Shown here: positions 1-7,543 of the stretch, piece after piece
Layout: every line of letters starts with the position of its first letter
Position numbering within the stretch: the stretch's first letter is position 1
Source of the DNA: Deltaproteobacteria bacterium
GTDB taxonomy: Bacteria; Myxococcota_A; Polyangia; Nannocystales; Nannocystaceae
Direction: 5' to 3'
NCBI GenBank assembly: GCA_016709225.1
Contig: JADJEE010000001.1
Location: 2,790,001-2,854,000 of the forward strand
DNA length: 64,000 nucleotides
Translations under genes and position numbers: made by a program
The notes under the pieces: generated by a model
Database searches by the model: none
What the model saw: only the letters and a program-made list of their open reading frames with translations
Told to the model about the DNA's origin: nothing

Positions 1-80
1 CCGATGCCGGAGCCACCGCCGGTGACGAGCACGACCTTTCCGGCGAACAGATCGGGGCGAAACGGGGAGCGGGCCTGCAC
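1..80 (-). CDS. Short-chain dehydrogenase/reductase, N-terminus only
   Basis: Only the first 26 codons lie in the window; the gene runs off the left edge. From a GTG at 80 it reads MQARSPFRPD, then LFAGKVVLVTGGGSGI. That is the first beta strand of the Rossmann fold and the glycine-rich TGxxxGI(G) dinucleotide-binding motif of the SDR superfamily. The FRPDLFAGK-type lead-in is common in enoyl-CoA/dienoyl-CoA reductase-like SDRs, but the substrate cannot be set from this fragment. It begins 25 bp after the stop of the DUF1552 gene on the same strand, so it could be read from the same transcript. No good ribosome-binding site was seen. Confidence 0.75.
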   Translation of the reverse strand, partial: MQARSPFRPDLFAGKVVLVTGGGSGI

Positions 81-105
81 GCCCGCGATTGTCCGGGCCG
101 CCGGG

Positions 106-1575
106 CTACGGCAGCAAGCCCGGAATGATGCCGGTCACCTCGCCGAGATCGGCGTCGACCCCGACCGCTCGCATCGCCGTGTTGAGCACGTTCACCGGGT
201 GCAGGCCGCCGCCGTCGATGTGCTGCCCCGCGACCATCCCACCGGCTCGTCCGGCGGTCGTGACGATCATGTTCTCGGTCGAGTGGGTTCGGTTCGGGTC
301 GCCGGTCGCGGGATCGAGGCCGTGGCCGGCCTCGTAGAGCAGCACCATCGCGGTGTTGTCGAGCACGCTGCCGGCGCCCTCCGGGGTGTCGCGCAGCTTG
401 GCGACCAGGTACGCGAACTGGTCCAGCTGCCACGCGAGGATCTGGCTCACCGCCGCGGTGGTCCCGACCGAGTGACCGACCTCGTGCTGATCGTAGGGGA
501 TGTTGGTGAACGGATACGCACTCATGTGCGACTGCGCCATCGTGTACAGCATCGCCACCGAGCGCGAGAGGTCGCAGACGAAGGCCATGTGCACGAGGTC
601 CGAGAAGCGACGCGCGCGGGTGTCCTCGTCGCTGTAGCCGGCGTTGGTGTCGAAGCCATCGCCGCCATTGGTGGCGTTGTTGCCCCCGATCGCCGGGTCG
701 GCGCCGGGATCGGCGAACATCATGCACTCGCCGCCGGCGGCGGGACCGATGGCGGCCAGCCGCGCCTCGAGATCGCGGATCTCGTCGAGGTGACGCTGCA
801 TGCGGACCTTGTCGGCCGCGCCCAGCTTCGGCATCAGGCGATCGATGTCGCCGTGCACGAGGTCGAGCACACTGCGTCGACGCGCCAGCTCGCGCTGGGC
901 CGCGAGCGCATCGGCGGGATCGGGCGGCTGGAAGCCCTGGAACAGCGCCGCGAAGGCGGCCTGCGGGCTGATCTGGCCCGGGTTGCCGACCACGCCGCCG
1001 CCACCATCGGACTTGTACGAGATCACGTCGCGGCCGTACGGCGCGCTGTCGGTCAGATACCACGAGGGCTGCACCTGGTACTGCAGGCCCGAGGCGAACT
1101 TGGTGTCGGCACCGATCGCGTCGGCGACCACCTGATCGGCCGTGACCCCGCGGCAGTAGCTGCTGTCGTCGGGGTTGCTCACGCCGCACAGCAGCGGTGG
1201 CAAGGCCCCGAGGTGGAACGCGTTGTTCCAGCTGCCCGGCCCCGAGTTGTTGTAGGGGATGCGCAGGTTGCTGATGATCGAGACCTGCTGCCGCACGTCG
1301 CCGTAGTTACCCAGCGGCATGGTCGCGTCCTTGAGGTCGTAGTCAGGGCCGAACGCGCTCGGACGGTAGCGGTCGGGCTCGGGATCGCCGTCGCCGCCCA
1401 TGGCCTGGCCATGGAAGCCGACGAAGAACCGGCACGGTACACCACCGCCGGCCGCGAGCGCCTCGCCGTGGCGATCGAGCATGAGCTCGAGCACCGGCAG
1501 GCCCACCGCGATGCCGCCGAGACCGCGCAGGAACGTGCGCCGATGCAGGGGCTTGATGACAGGGATGCTCACCAT
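106..1575 (-). CDS. DUF1552 domain protein with Tat-type signal
   Basis: A 489-residue protein of the DUF1552 family, known mainly from Planctomycetes and Myxococcota, where it sits beside DUF1592 proteins. The biochemical role is not established. The N-terminus has a twin-arginine motif, HRRTFLRGLGG, before a hydrophobic stretch, so export by the Tat pathway is inferred, possibly with a bound cofactor. The tail has the typical DNTAMVLLYEAGHGLD and HIDGGGLHPVNVLNTAMRA segments. The ATG at 1575 is preceded by a strong GGAGGAGGG about 9 nt upstream, which overlaps the end of the DUF1592 gene only 5 bp away. The two are therefore almost certainly co-transcribed, DUF1592 first. Confidence 0.9.
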   Translation of the reverse strand: MVSIPVIKPLHRRTFLRGLGGIAVGLPVLELMLDRHGEALAAGGGVPCRFFVGFHGQAMGGDGDPEPDRYRPSAFGPDYDLKDATMPLGNYGDVRQQVSIISNLRIPYNNSGPGSWNNAFHLGALPPLLCGVSNPDDSSYCRGVTADQVVADAIGADTKFASGLQYQVQPSWYLTDSAPYGRDVISYKSDGGGGVVGNPGQISPQAAFAALFQGFQPPDPADALAAQRELARRRSVLDLVHGDIDRLMPKLGAADKVRMQRHLDEIRDLEARLAAIGPAAGGECMMFADPGADPAIGGNNATNGGDGFDTNAGYSDEDTRARRFSDLVHMAFVCDLSRSVAMLYTMAQSHMSAYPFTNIPYDQHEVGHSVGTTAAVSQILAWQLDQFAYLVAKLRDTPEGAGSVLDNTAMVLLYEAGHGLDPATGDPNRTHSTENMIVTTAGRAGGMVAGQHIDGGGLHPVNVLNTAMRAVGVDADLGEVTGIIPGLLP

Positions 1576-1580
1576 GGCGA

Positions 1581-3230
1581 CTAACCCTCCTCCTCGCGGC
1601 GATAGAGGAACGCCTCGTCGCTCACGAGTCCGAGCATCAGCTCGTCGAAGCGATAGCCGTTCTCGGAAAATCCAGTCACGAGGTCGTCGACGTAGCGCTG
1701 GTCGTCGTCGCCGACCGGGTGGCCCATGGCGAACTGGTAGCTCTGGTACACGATGCAGGTGTCGAGCAGGCCCTCTTCGGCCAGCAGGTCCGCCAGGCCC
1801 GCGGGGCCTTGGAACGGGTTGCCGTCGATCTCGCCCTCACCCTCGATCACGCACTCGGGCAGGCCCGCATCGGTGGTGCGGAAGCGGCCCTGCTGATCGT
1901 AGTTCTCGAGCCCGAAGCCGACCGGGTCCATGAGCGAGTGGCAGCTGTCGCAGCCGTCGATCTGACCCATGTTGTAGCGATCGATCTTGCAGGGACTCGT
2001 GACCTCGGGTGGCGGCTCGTCGACGTTCACGCCGGGCGGTGGTGGCGGGATGGTCTGGCAGAACAGCCGCTTGCGGATGAGCTTGCCGCGCTGGGTCGGG
2101 CTGGTGTCGCCGTACTTGCCCGCGACCGACAGGAACGAGCCCTGGCTGAGCAGGCCCTTGCGACCGCTGTCGCCGTAGTCGACCCACGCGAACGCGTCGC
2201 CGCCGGGCGACGGCAGGCCGTAGTGCTGCGCGAGCAGATCGTTCACGAAGGTGCCCGAACTCGTGAAGAGTCCGCGCCAGTCGGCCTTGTCCTGGACGAT
2301 GGTCTTCTCGAGCAGCATGCGTGTCTCGGTGCGCATCGCGTTGGTCAGATCGGCGGGGTGCGGCAGGCGGTAGTAGCCCAGCCACATCGAGTGGAATCGG
2401 TCGATGCGGTCCATGGCCCGTGCGTCGGCCAGCAGATCGCTCGCGGCCTGCCGCACGTCGTCGCTGGTCGACAGCTCGCCGGCCTCGGCGCGATCGAGCA
2501 ACGCGTCGTCGGGGGTGGTGCCCAGCAGGAAGTACGACAGTCGCGTGGCGACCTCGAAGTCCGACAGCCGGAACACACCGGGCTCGCTGGTCTCGGTGCC
2601 GAGCTCCACGCGGTAGACGAACTCGGGGTCCTGCAGGAACACCCGCAGGATCACGCCGACGCCGGCGTAGAAGTCCTGCTCGTCGTTGGCGAACATCAGC
2701 CCGAGGTCGACGTAGCGCTGCACCTCGTCGTCGGCCAGCGGCCTTCGCAGTGCGCGGCGACCGAAGCGGGTCGTGAACTCGCGCAGGCACTGCTCGTCGG
2801 CGACACCGCTGGGCTGACAGCCGACCACGGTGTCGCGCCGCGCGGTGTCGGCGAGCAGGCGCGTCGCGATGTCGCCGGCGAGCTGCTCGAGCGCCTCGAT
2901 GAGCGGACGATTGGCGCTTTGGTTCTCGATCTGGTTGTCGAATGGATCGACGACGTCCTCGGCCAGCAGCAACGCACCCGGTCGGGTGTCGTCGCCGAGC
3001 AGGTCGAAGATCGTGTTGTCGAACTCGTCGCGCGACAGCCGGCGCATGCCGACCTGGCCGACGCCACCGAGCTCGGGCGCGTCGGGCGTACCGCCGGTGC
3101 TGTCCGCGGCTCCGCTACCGCCGGTGCCGTCGCTGGCCCCGTCACCGCCGCCGCCGCCGGCGGGGCCCCGATAGCAAGCGAGCGGCGCCCCCACGAGCGC
3201 CGCCAAGGCCAAGCTTCTTGCGCGTGTCAT
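1581..3230 (-). CDS. DUF1592/DUF1588/DUF1585 lipoprotein (PSCyt-like)
   Basis: A 549-residue secreted lipoprotein. Signal peptide MTRARSLALAALVGAPLAC ends in a lipobox (PLAC), followed by a Gly/Ser/Thr-rich tether to about residue 50. Family blocks follow in order: DUF1587 (RLSRDEFDNTIFDLLGDD), DUF1595 (CLREFTTRFGRRALRRPL), DUF1592 (FRLSDFEVATRLSYFLLG), DUF1588 (KLIRKRLFCQTIPPPPPGV) and DUF1585 with CDSCHSLMDPVGFGLENYD. The CxxCH may bind haem c, as proposed for planctomycete cytochrome-like proteins, but this is not proven. The ATG at 3230 is preferred to an in-frame ATG at 3236 because GGGAG lies 6 nt before 3230 and directly abuts 3236. First gene of a pair with the DUF1552 gene. Confidence 0.9.
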   Translation of the reverse strand: MTRARSLALAALVGAPLACYRGPAGGGGGDGASDGTGGSGAADSTGGTPDAPELGGVGQVGMRRLSRDEFDNTIFDLLGDDTRPGALLLAEDVVDPFDNQIENQSANRPLIEALEQLAGDIATRLLADTARRDTVVGCQPSGVADEQCLREFTTRFGRRALRRPLADDEVQRYVDLGLMFANDEQDFYAGVGVILRVFLQDPEFVYRVELGTETSEPGVFRLSDFEVATRLSYFLLGTTPDDALLDRAEAGELSTSDDVRQAASDLLADARAMDRIDRFHSMWLGYYRLPHPADLTNAMRTETRMLLEKTIVQDKADWRGLFTSSGTFVNDLLAQHYGLPSPGGDAFAWVDYGDSGRKGLLSQGSFLSVAGKYGDTSPTQRGKLIRKRLFCQTIPPPPPGVNVDEPPPEVTSPCKIDRYNMGQIDGCDSCHSLMDPVGFGLENYDQQGRFRTTDAGLPECVIEGEGEIDGNPFQGPAGLADLLAEEGLLDTCIVYQSYQFAMGHPVGDDDQRYVDDLVTGFSENGYRFDELMLGLVSDEAFLYRREEEG

Positions 3231-3236
3231 GCCCAT

Positions 3237-3241
3237 CTCCC
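3237..3241 (-). promoter_or_regulatory. Shine-Dalgarno that decides the DUF1592 start
   Basis: On the minus strand GGGAG is followed by six bases and the ATG at 3230. The ATG at 3236 would have no spacer, so 3230 is taken as the start. Confidence 0.6.
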
Positions 3242-3383
3242 AACCTGCCCGAACGACGGTAGACGAGCCCGGCCGGGTCGGGAAGGCGACGGCGCACGCG
3301 AAGGAGGACTGCGAGGGGCGATGGCGTCGGGCGAGACTGCGACCACCGCGATGATCACAACGCGGGTTCGGTCACGCGATCGC

Positions 3384-3406
3384 GTGCCGCAGCGCAACTG
3401 CGGCAC
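3384..3406. terminator. Hairpin, candidate terminator of the vWA gene
   Basis: Perfect 8-bp inverted repeat GTGCCGCA / TGCGGCAC with a 7-nt loop. It sits about 155 bp beyond the stop of the minus-strand vWA gene and has no U-tract, so it could equally be a protein-binding site. Confidence 0.35.
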
Positions 3407-3561
3407 CCGTGCGCTGCACGGGAGGTGTCGACTCCCACGCTCGCTGCACCCTCACCGCTGCGGCGTGGTCTCGCAGCCCCAGGCTGGGGAGCTCGACCCC
3501 CGCGCAAACGAACGCGACCACGACGGCGCGAGCCCGCGCCTCGCGACGCGATCGCGGGGCG

Positions 3562-4620
3562 TCACTCCGGGACGTGGGCGTTGCAGGCGTCCACGACCTC
3601 GGTCGCGGCGGCCATGAGGAACGTCGAGTAGTCGGCGGCGCAGATGTCCCCGAGCGCACCGTGGGGGAAGCCGTCGACGAACTCGGCGAACCGCGGCGCA
3701 ATCTCGGCCCCGGTCACACCGTCCCAGGGGAACGGGCAATCGTTGGGCTCCGCGACACCGACCAACGCGATCGGCACGACGTTCTGCACGTGCCCATCCT
3801 GCGTGGCCGCCAGCGCAGTGATCCAGTCCGACGGATCGCCTTCGCTGCCCCACTGCGTGACCGCCTCGAGGTCGTCTTCCTCGTCGGTCAGGATGATGAG
3901 GACCAGCGGTGCGTCCTCGCGCAGGAACGCCTCGTTGGGCCCGCCGAGCTGCAGCATCGTCGGGCCGAGCGCCTCGATCGCCATCTGCATCGGTCGCTCG
4001 TCGGGGTCGCCCATCGTGCCGACCGCGGTCGCGCAGGCGAGCTCGGTCGACAACGTCGGCCCGTAGCTCATCCACGTCGCCGCGCTCGCGTACGGCGTGC
4101 AGGCCATGCTCGGGTTGGCGACCACGAACTCGGGCGCGTCGGTCGTGATCACACCGACGCGGATCGAGCCCATGATGCCGGGCAACAGCTGGTCGAGCTG
4201 CGCGAAGAACGGGCTGAGCGCGGCGGTGAGCTTGCCCTGCTCTTCGAGCATCGTGTCCGAATCGTCGATGACGACGAGCACGTCGAGCCCGGTGCAGTAG
4301 TCGGTCACCAGCCCACCCGACGATGACTCACCACCACCGGAGCTGCTCTCCGACGCGGAGGTCGTGGCGGTATCGTCGCTGCCGCTGCTGCTGCTGCCGA
4401 CGCTGCCGCTGCCATCGCTGCCGCTCGAGCCGGCGCTGGTGGTGGGTGGTCCCGACGTACCCGTGGTCGACTGGCCGAAATCGAAGGTGCCGCCCTCGTC
4501 GTCCGCCTTGCACGCAGCCGCGAGCGCGAGCGCGAGCCCGAGCCCAACGCGCGTGGGCGAGTGCGGAGCCGTGCTCCGCCGCAGGTTGGGACGTGCGATG
4601 TCGCGCTGCACCAAGCTCAC
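3562..4620 (-). CDS. von Willebrand factor A-like lipoprotein
   Basis: About 352 residues from a GTG at 4620. The open frame extends to an ATG at 4689, but that would place an Arg-rich stretch of some 60 residues before the lipobox (LALALAAAC). A low-complexity Gly/Ser/Thr/Asp tether follows. The folded part begins GLDVLVVIDDSDTMLEEQGK: a vWA-type strand with a metal-site-like DxSDT in place of the classical DxSxS. Later segments (RVGVITTDAPEF, PLVLIILTDEEDD) fit the vWA fold. Such proteins are frequent on myxobacterial surfaces; the ligand is unknown. It follows the haem-motif lipoprotein gene by about 100 bp on the same strand. Confidence 0.8.
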   Translation of the reverse strand: MSLVQRDIARPNLRRSTAPHSPTRVGLGLALALAAACKADDEGGTFDFGQSTTGTSGPPTTSAGSSGSDGSGSVGSSSSGSDDTATTSASESSSGGGESSSGGLVTDYCTGLDVLVVIDDSDTMLEEQGKLTAALSPFFAQLDQLLPGIMGSIRVGVITTDAPEFVVANPSMACTPYASAATWMSYGPTLSTELACATAVGTMGDPDERPMQMAIEALGPTMLQLGGPNEAFLREDAPLVLIILTDEEDDLEAVTQWGSEGDPSDWITALAATQDGHVQNVVPIALVGVAEPNDCPFPWDGVTGAEIAPRFAEFVDGFPHGALGDICAADYSTFLMAAATEVVDACNAHVPE

Positions 4621-4722
4621 CACGGGTTGCAGTCTATCCGAACGCGCCCGCTCGCGTGCGCGCACCGTCGCGTTCATCGCGTTCATCATGGCTGTCTTCA
4701 GCGCCGCGCTCGCGCGCGAGCG

Positions 4723-6075
4723 TCAGTCGTTCGGCGCGCCGTACGAGATCCACGTGCGGATCACGTCGAGCTCCTCGGGCCCCAGCGGCGTCGCGGCCAG
4801 CGGCATCTGCACGCCCTGCAGCCCGTTACCCACCAGCTTCGTCATCAGATAGCTGTTGGTCGGGTTGCCCGGCGTCACGCGGGGTACGTCGGGGTTCTGC
4901 AGCGACGCCTGCATCAACGCGTCGTAGGCCTTGCCCTGCGTCAGGTCGAGGCCCGCGGCCGGCGCAACGTCGCCGTGGCAGCCGCCGGCGGCGCAGCGCG
5001 CATCGAAGATCGGCTGGACCGCGCCCGAGAAGGTCGTGCCGCTGCCGCTCGGCGTCTCGCCGAACTCGGCCGCGTAGTCGCAGTTGTCGTAGTCGATGCT
5101 CGCCTCGGTGCCAGCGCCCTCGGGCATGACGGCGCCCTCGATCCAGCACGCGATCGCGAGGATCTCGGGCGTGGACAGCGGCTGGTTGGCCAGCGGCATC
5201 GGGCTGCCCGGCACGTTGCCCTGCAGCCGCTGCAGCAGGTACGACTTGCGCGCGTCACCCGGCAGCAGCATGCGGTAGGGGTCTTCGTTGCCGAACGTGC
5301 CGTTGCGGTTGGGATCGCCGCCACGAACCTCGGACTCGAGCAGCGTGCGGGTTGCGTCGGGCAGCGCCGCGAAGTCGTTCACCTGCAACGCGTTCATGCC
5401 GGGGGCATAGGACACCGCGTCGTCCACCTGCCCGACGGTGAGCATCCCGCCACCGGTCGCACGCTCGAACACCACCGACTCGAACACGCCCGGCATCGCC
5501 ATGGCGGCGGGAATCGCATCGCGCAGGTAGACCACCGCGTTGGTCACGGTACCCATGCCGTCGTCGTGCAGCACCACGTAGGCGACCTCGCTGGAGAACG
5601 CGAGGTTGCCACCGGTCACGAAGCGCAGGTGGTCACCCGCTGGCTCGCAGCCATCGAAGAGGTTCAGCGGATCGGTCTCGGCGAGGTTGCAGGGCACATC
5701 GATCATCGACAGCATGGTGTCGGGGGTGTGCAGGTCGGGATATTCCTTCTTGTTGTGGCACACGCCACCATTGGGCGAGCAGGTGCGCTTGATGACCTTC
5801 TCGTGCAGATCGAGATAGGTCGGGAACTCCTTCTTGGCCTCCTCGAGGTAGGCGTCGGTCGGGCTGCCGTCGTCGCCGCCCGCCGGCGCCCCGCCGCTGC
5901 TCGACTCGCCGGCATCTTCCGCGCCGGTGCTGCCGTCGGCGCCCGCGTCCGCGGCACCGGTGCTGTCGCCCTCGACCCCACCGAACTGCGGGCCGCCACC
6001 GTCGCCGACGTTGCAGGCGGCCGCGCCTGCGAGCGAAATGGCGAGTCCCCAACGAGCGATCGTACGTACCTGCAT
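4723..6075 (-). CDS. Lipoprotein with atypical Cys-His (cytochrome-like) motifs
   Basis: A 450-residue lipoprotein: MQVRTIARWGLAISLAGAAAC gives a clear lipobox, then a Gly/Ser/Asp tether. GAGGGAGG lies 6 nt before the ATG at 6075, which fixes this start over the much longer open frame upstream. Two segments carry cysteine-histidine motifs, CSPNGGVCH (CX6CH) early and CAAGGCH (CX4CH) near the C-terminus. Both precede sequence like planctomycete-type cytochrome c modules (PTNSYLMTKLVGNGLQGVQM, then PEELDVIRTWISYGAPND). Haem binding is an inference; the spacing is not the canonical CxxCH. It follows the DUF1501 gene by 23 bp and is likely in the same operon. Confidence 0.8.
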   Translation of the reverse strand: MQVRTIARWGLAISLAGAAACNVGDGGGPQFGGVEGDSTGAADAGADGSTGAEDAGESSSGGAPAGGDDGSPTDAYLEEAKKEFPTYLDLHEKVIKRTCSPNGGVCHNKKEYPDLHTPDTMLSMIDVPCNLAETDPLNLFDGCEPAGDHLRFVTGGNLAFSSEVAYVVLHDDGMGTVTNAVVYLRDAIPAAMAMPGVFESVVFERATGGGMLTVGQVDDAVSYAPGMNALQVNDFAALPDATRTLLESEVRGGDPNRNGTFGNEDPYRMLLPGDARKSYLLQRLQGNVPGSPMPLANQPLSTPEILAIACWIEGAVMPEGAGTEASIDYDNCDYAAEFGETPSGSGTTFSGAVQPIFDARCAAGGCHGDVAPAAGLDLTQGKAYDALMQASLQNPDVPRVTPGNPTNSYLMTKLVGNGLQGVQMPLAATPLGPEELDVIRTWISYGAPND

Positions 6076-6098
6076 GATCGACCTCCCTCGCCGCATCC

Positions 6099-7508
6099 TC
6101 AGCCGAAGACCACGTTGACCGGGTCGAGCCCGGGCCAGAAGCTCTCGGTCTCGATGTCGAGCACCGCCATCATCATCGCGTAGTACGCGGTGGTGCCGAA
6201 CACCGGCTCGCCGTTCATCACCTCCATCGTCGATGCGTCGGTGCGACCGAAGATCGAGCCGCCCTTGGTGACGAGGCCGCCGGTGACGAAGTACGACTGG
6301 TAGCGCGAGCCCGGACCACCGGTGTGGTCGGAGCCGCCGCCGGAGTTGTAGCCATTGTCCATCACGTTGTCGCGACCGAACTCGGTGACGCAGCCGATGA
6401 TGGTGTGATCCCAGTACGTGCCACCCTCGGGGTGCGGCATCAGCTTGAGGGCATAGTTCACGCCGCACAGCACCCGCGCGAGGTTGTTGGCCGAGGCCGG
6501 GTAGGCCGTCATCTCGCCCGAGTGCGTGTCCCAGCCACCGACCGACGCGGCCGCGTTGCCGCTGTCGCCGATGCACACCGCGGCCGAGCCATAGCCGAGG
6601 AACCGCAGCGCCAGCGCGGTGTCGCGGCCGAGCTGGCTGGTGCCGAGGATCGCGGCGAGCTGCGCGTTGGTCAGGCCGTTGGCGCTGCCGCTGGGCTCGC
6701 TCTCGACCTTGAGCGCGGGGTCGAGGAACACGTTGCGGAAGGCCTCGACGTTGGCCTTGCCGTTGGCGAGTCGCGCGATCACCTGCTTGTGACGGTTGCT
6801 GCGCGACGCGATCGCGTAGCCGTCGAGGCCGGCCTCGAGCGCGCGGGCCCAGCCGGGCTGACCACCGGCGTCGTCACCGTTCTGCGCCACGAACTCGGAG
6901 TGCGACGGCACCATGACCGGCGTGATCGAGCCGTCGGGGGCGCCCAGCGGCGTGGTCGCCTGACCCGTGCCGATCAGCGCCGGCGGGAACACCAGGCCAT
7001 TGCTGCCGAGGGTGTAGTTCTTGTGGTTGGCGTAGATGCGGCTGATGACGCCGGGGCCGCCCTCACCGAAGCCGCTGCCGATCCAGTTGCGCGCGGTCTG
7101 GTGATCGCCCACGCCCGACGACGCGCCCGGGGTGTGATCGATGGTCGAGAGCACCGCGATCTCGTGGCTGATCGCCGTGATCGGCGGCACCGCAGGCATG
7201 CCCAGCGCGACGGTGTCCTGGTACGGCATGTTGTCGAACACGCCGCTCACACCCCACTCGGTGCCGTTGCTGCCGGCCTGCACGCCGTAGGGGTTCCAGC
7301 GGTTGTCGACGTTGCCGTTGAACATCGGCACCGTGCGCGCGCCGCCGTCGAGGCTGAACAGCAGCATGTGGTTGTGGCGCGACGAGGGGATCGTCAGGGC
7401 CGCGCGGCTGGTGCGAGGGATCCACAGCGAGGGCGCGATGGCCCCGGTCGCGATGCCACCCAGTCCGAGCTTCAGGAAGTTGCGGCGATTGGCGAAGAGC
7501 TTCGACAT
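6099..7508 (-). CDS. DUF1501 domain protein, Tat-exported
   Basis: A 469-residue DUF1501 protein (sulfatase/alkaline-phosphatase-like fold family, common beside DUF1549/PSCyt proteins in Planctomycetes). The start MSKLFANRRNFLKLGLGG has a textbook twin-arginine motif, so folded export is inferred. Typical segments are HNHMLLFSLDGGARTVPMF, GGWDTHSGEM and WDHTIIGCVTEFGRDNVMD. The ATG at 7508 has AAAGAAG 7 nt upstream; the longer open frame starting near 7724 overlaps the preceding gene and was rejected. Placed between a DUF1549-like lipoprotein (35 bp upstream) and the Cys-His lipoprotein (23 bp downstream), in a probable three-gene operon. Confidence 0.9.
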   Translation of the reverse strand: MSKLFANRRNFLKLGLGGIATGAIAPSLWIPRTSRAALTIPSSRHNHMLLFSLDGGARTVPMFNGNVDNRWNPYGVQAGSNGTEWGVSGVFDNMPYQDTVALGMPAVPPITAISHEIAVLSTIDHTPGASSGVGDHQTARNWIGSGFGEGGPGVISRIYANHKNYTLGSNGLVFPPALIGTGQATTPLGAPDGSITPVMVPSHSEFVAQNGDDAGGQPGWARALEAGLDGYAIASRSNRHKQVIARLANGKANVEAFRNVFLDPALKVESEPSGSANGLTNAQLAAILGTSQLGRDTALALRFLGYGSAAVCIGDSGNAAASVGGWDTHSGEMTAYPASANNLARVLCGVNYALKLMPHPEGGTYWDHTIIGCVTEFGRDNVMDNGYNSGGGSDHTGGPGSRYQSYFVTGGLVTKGGSIFGRTDASTMEVMNGEPVFGTTAYYAMMMAVLDIETESFWPGLDPVNVVFG

Positions 7509-7543
7509 GATCGGCTTCTTTCGGTGCGGGCTCGGGTGACGCG

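Larger units (their letters stand above)
3231..3561. other. Intergenic region, 331 bp, no gene recognised
   Basis: Lies between the vWA lipoprotein gene (ends 3562) and the DUF1592 gene (starts 3230), both on the minus strand. Open frames here show no recognisable protein. It holds an 8-bp hairpin at 3384-3406, a 14-bp palindrome CACGCGATCGCGTG at 3373-3386, and presumably the promoter of the DUF1592-DUF1552 pair, although no clear -35/-10 was seen. Confidence 0.5.

Noticed and set aside
4..1584. 526-codon open frame on the plus strand
   Set aside because: Exactly opposite the DUF1552 gene; composition is Arg/Val/His-rich without any fold-like pattern. A shadow of G+C-biased codons.
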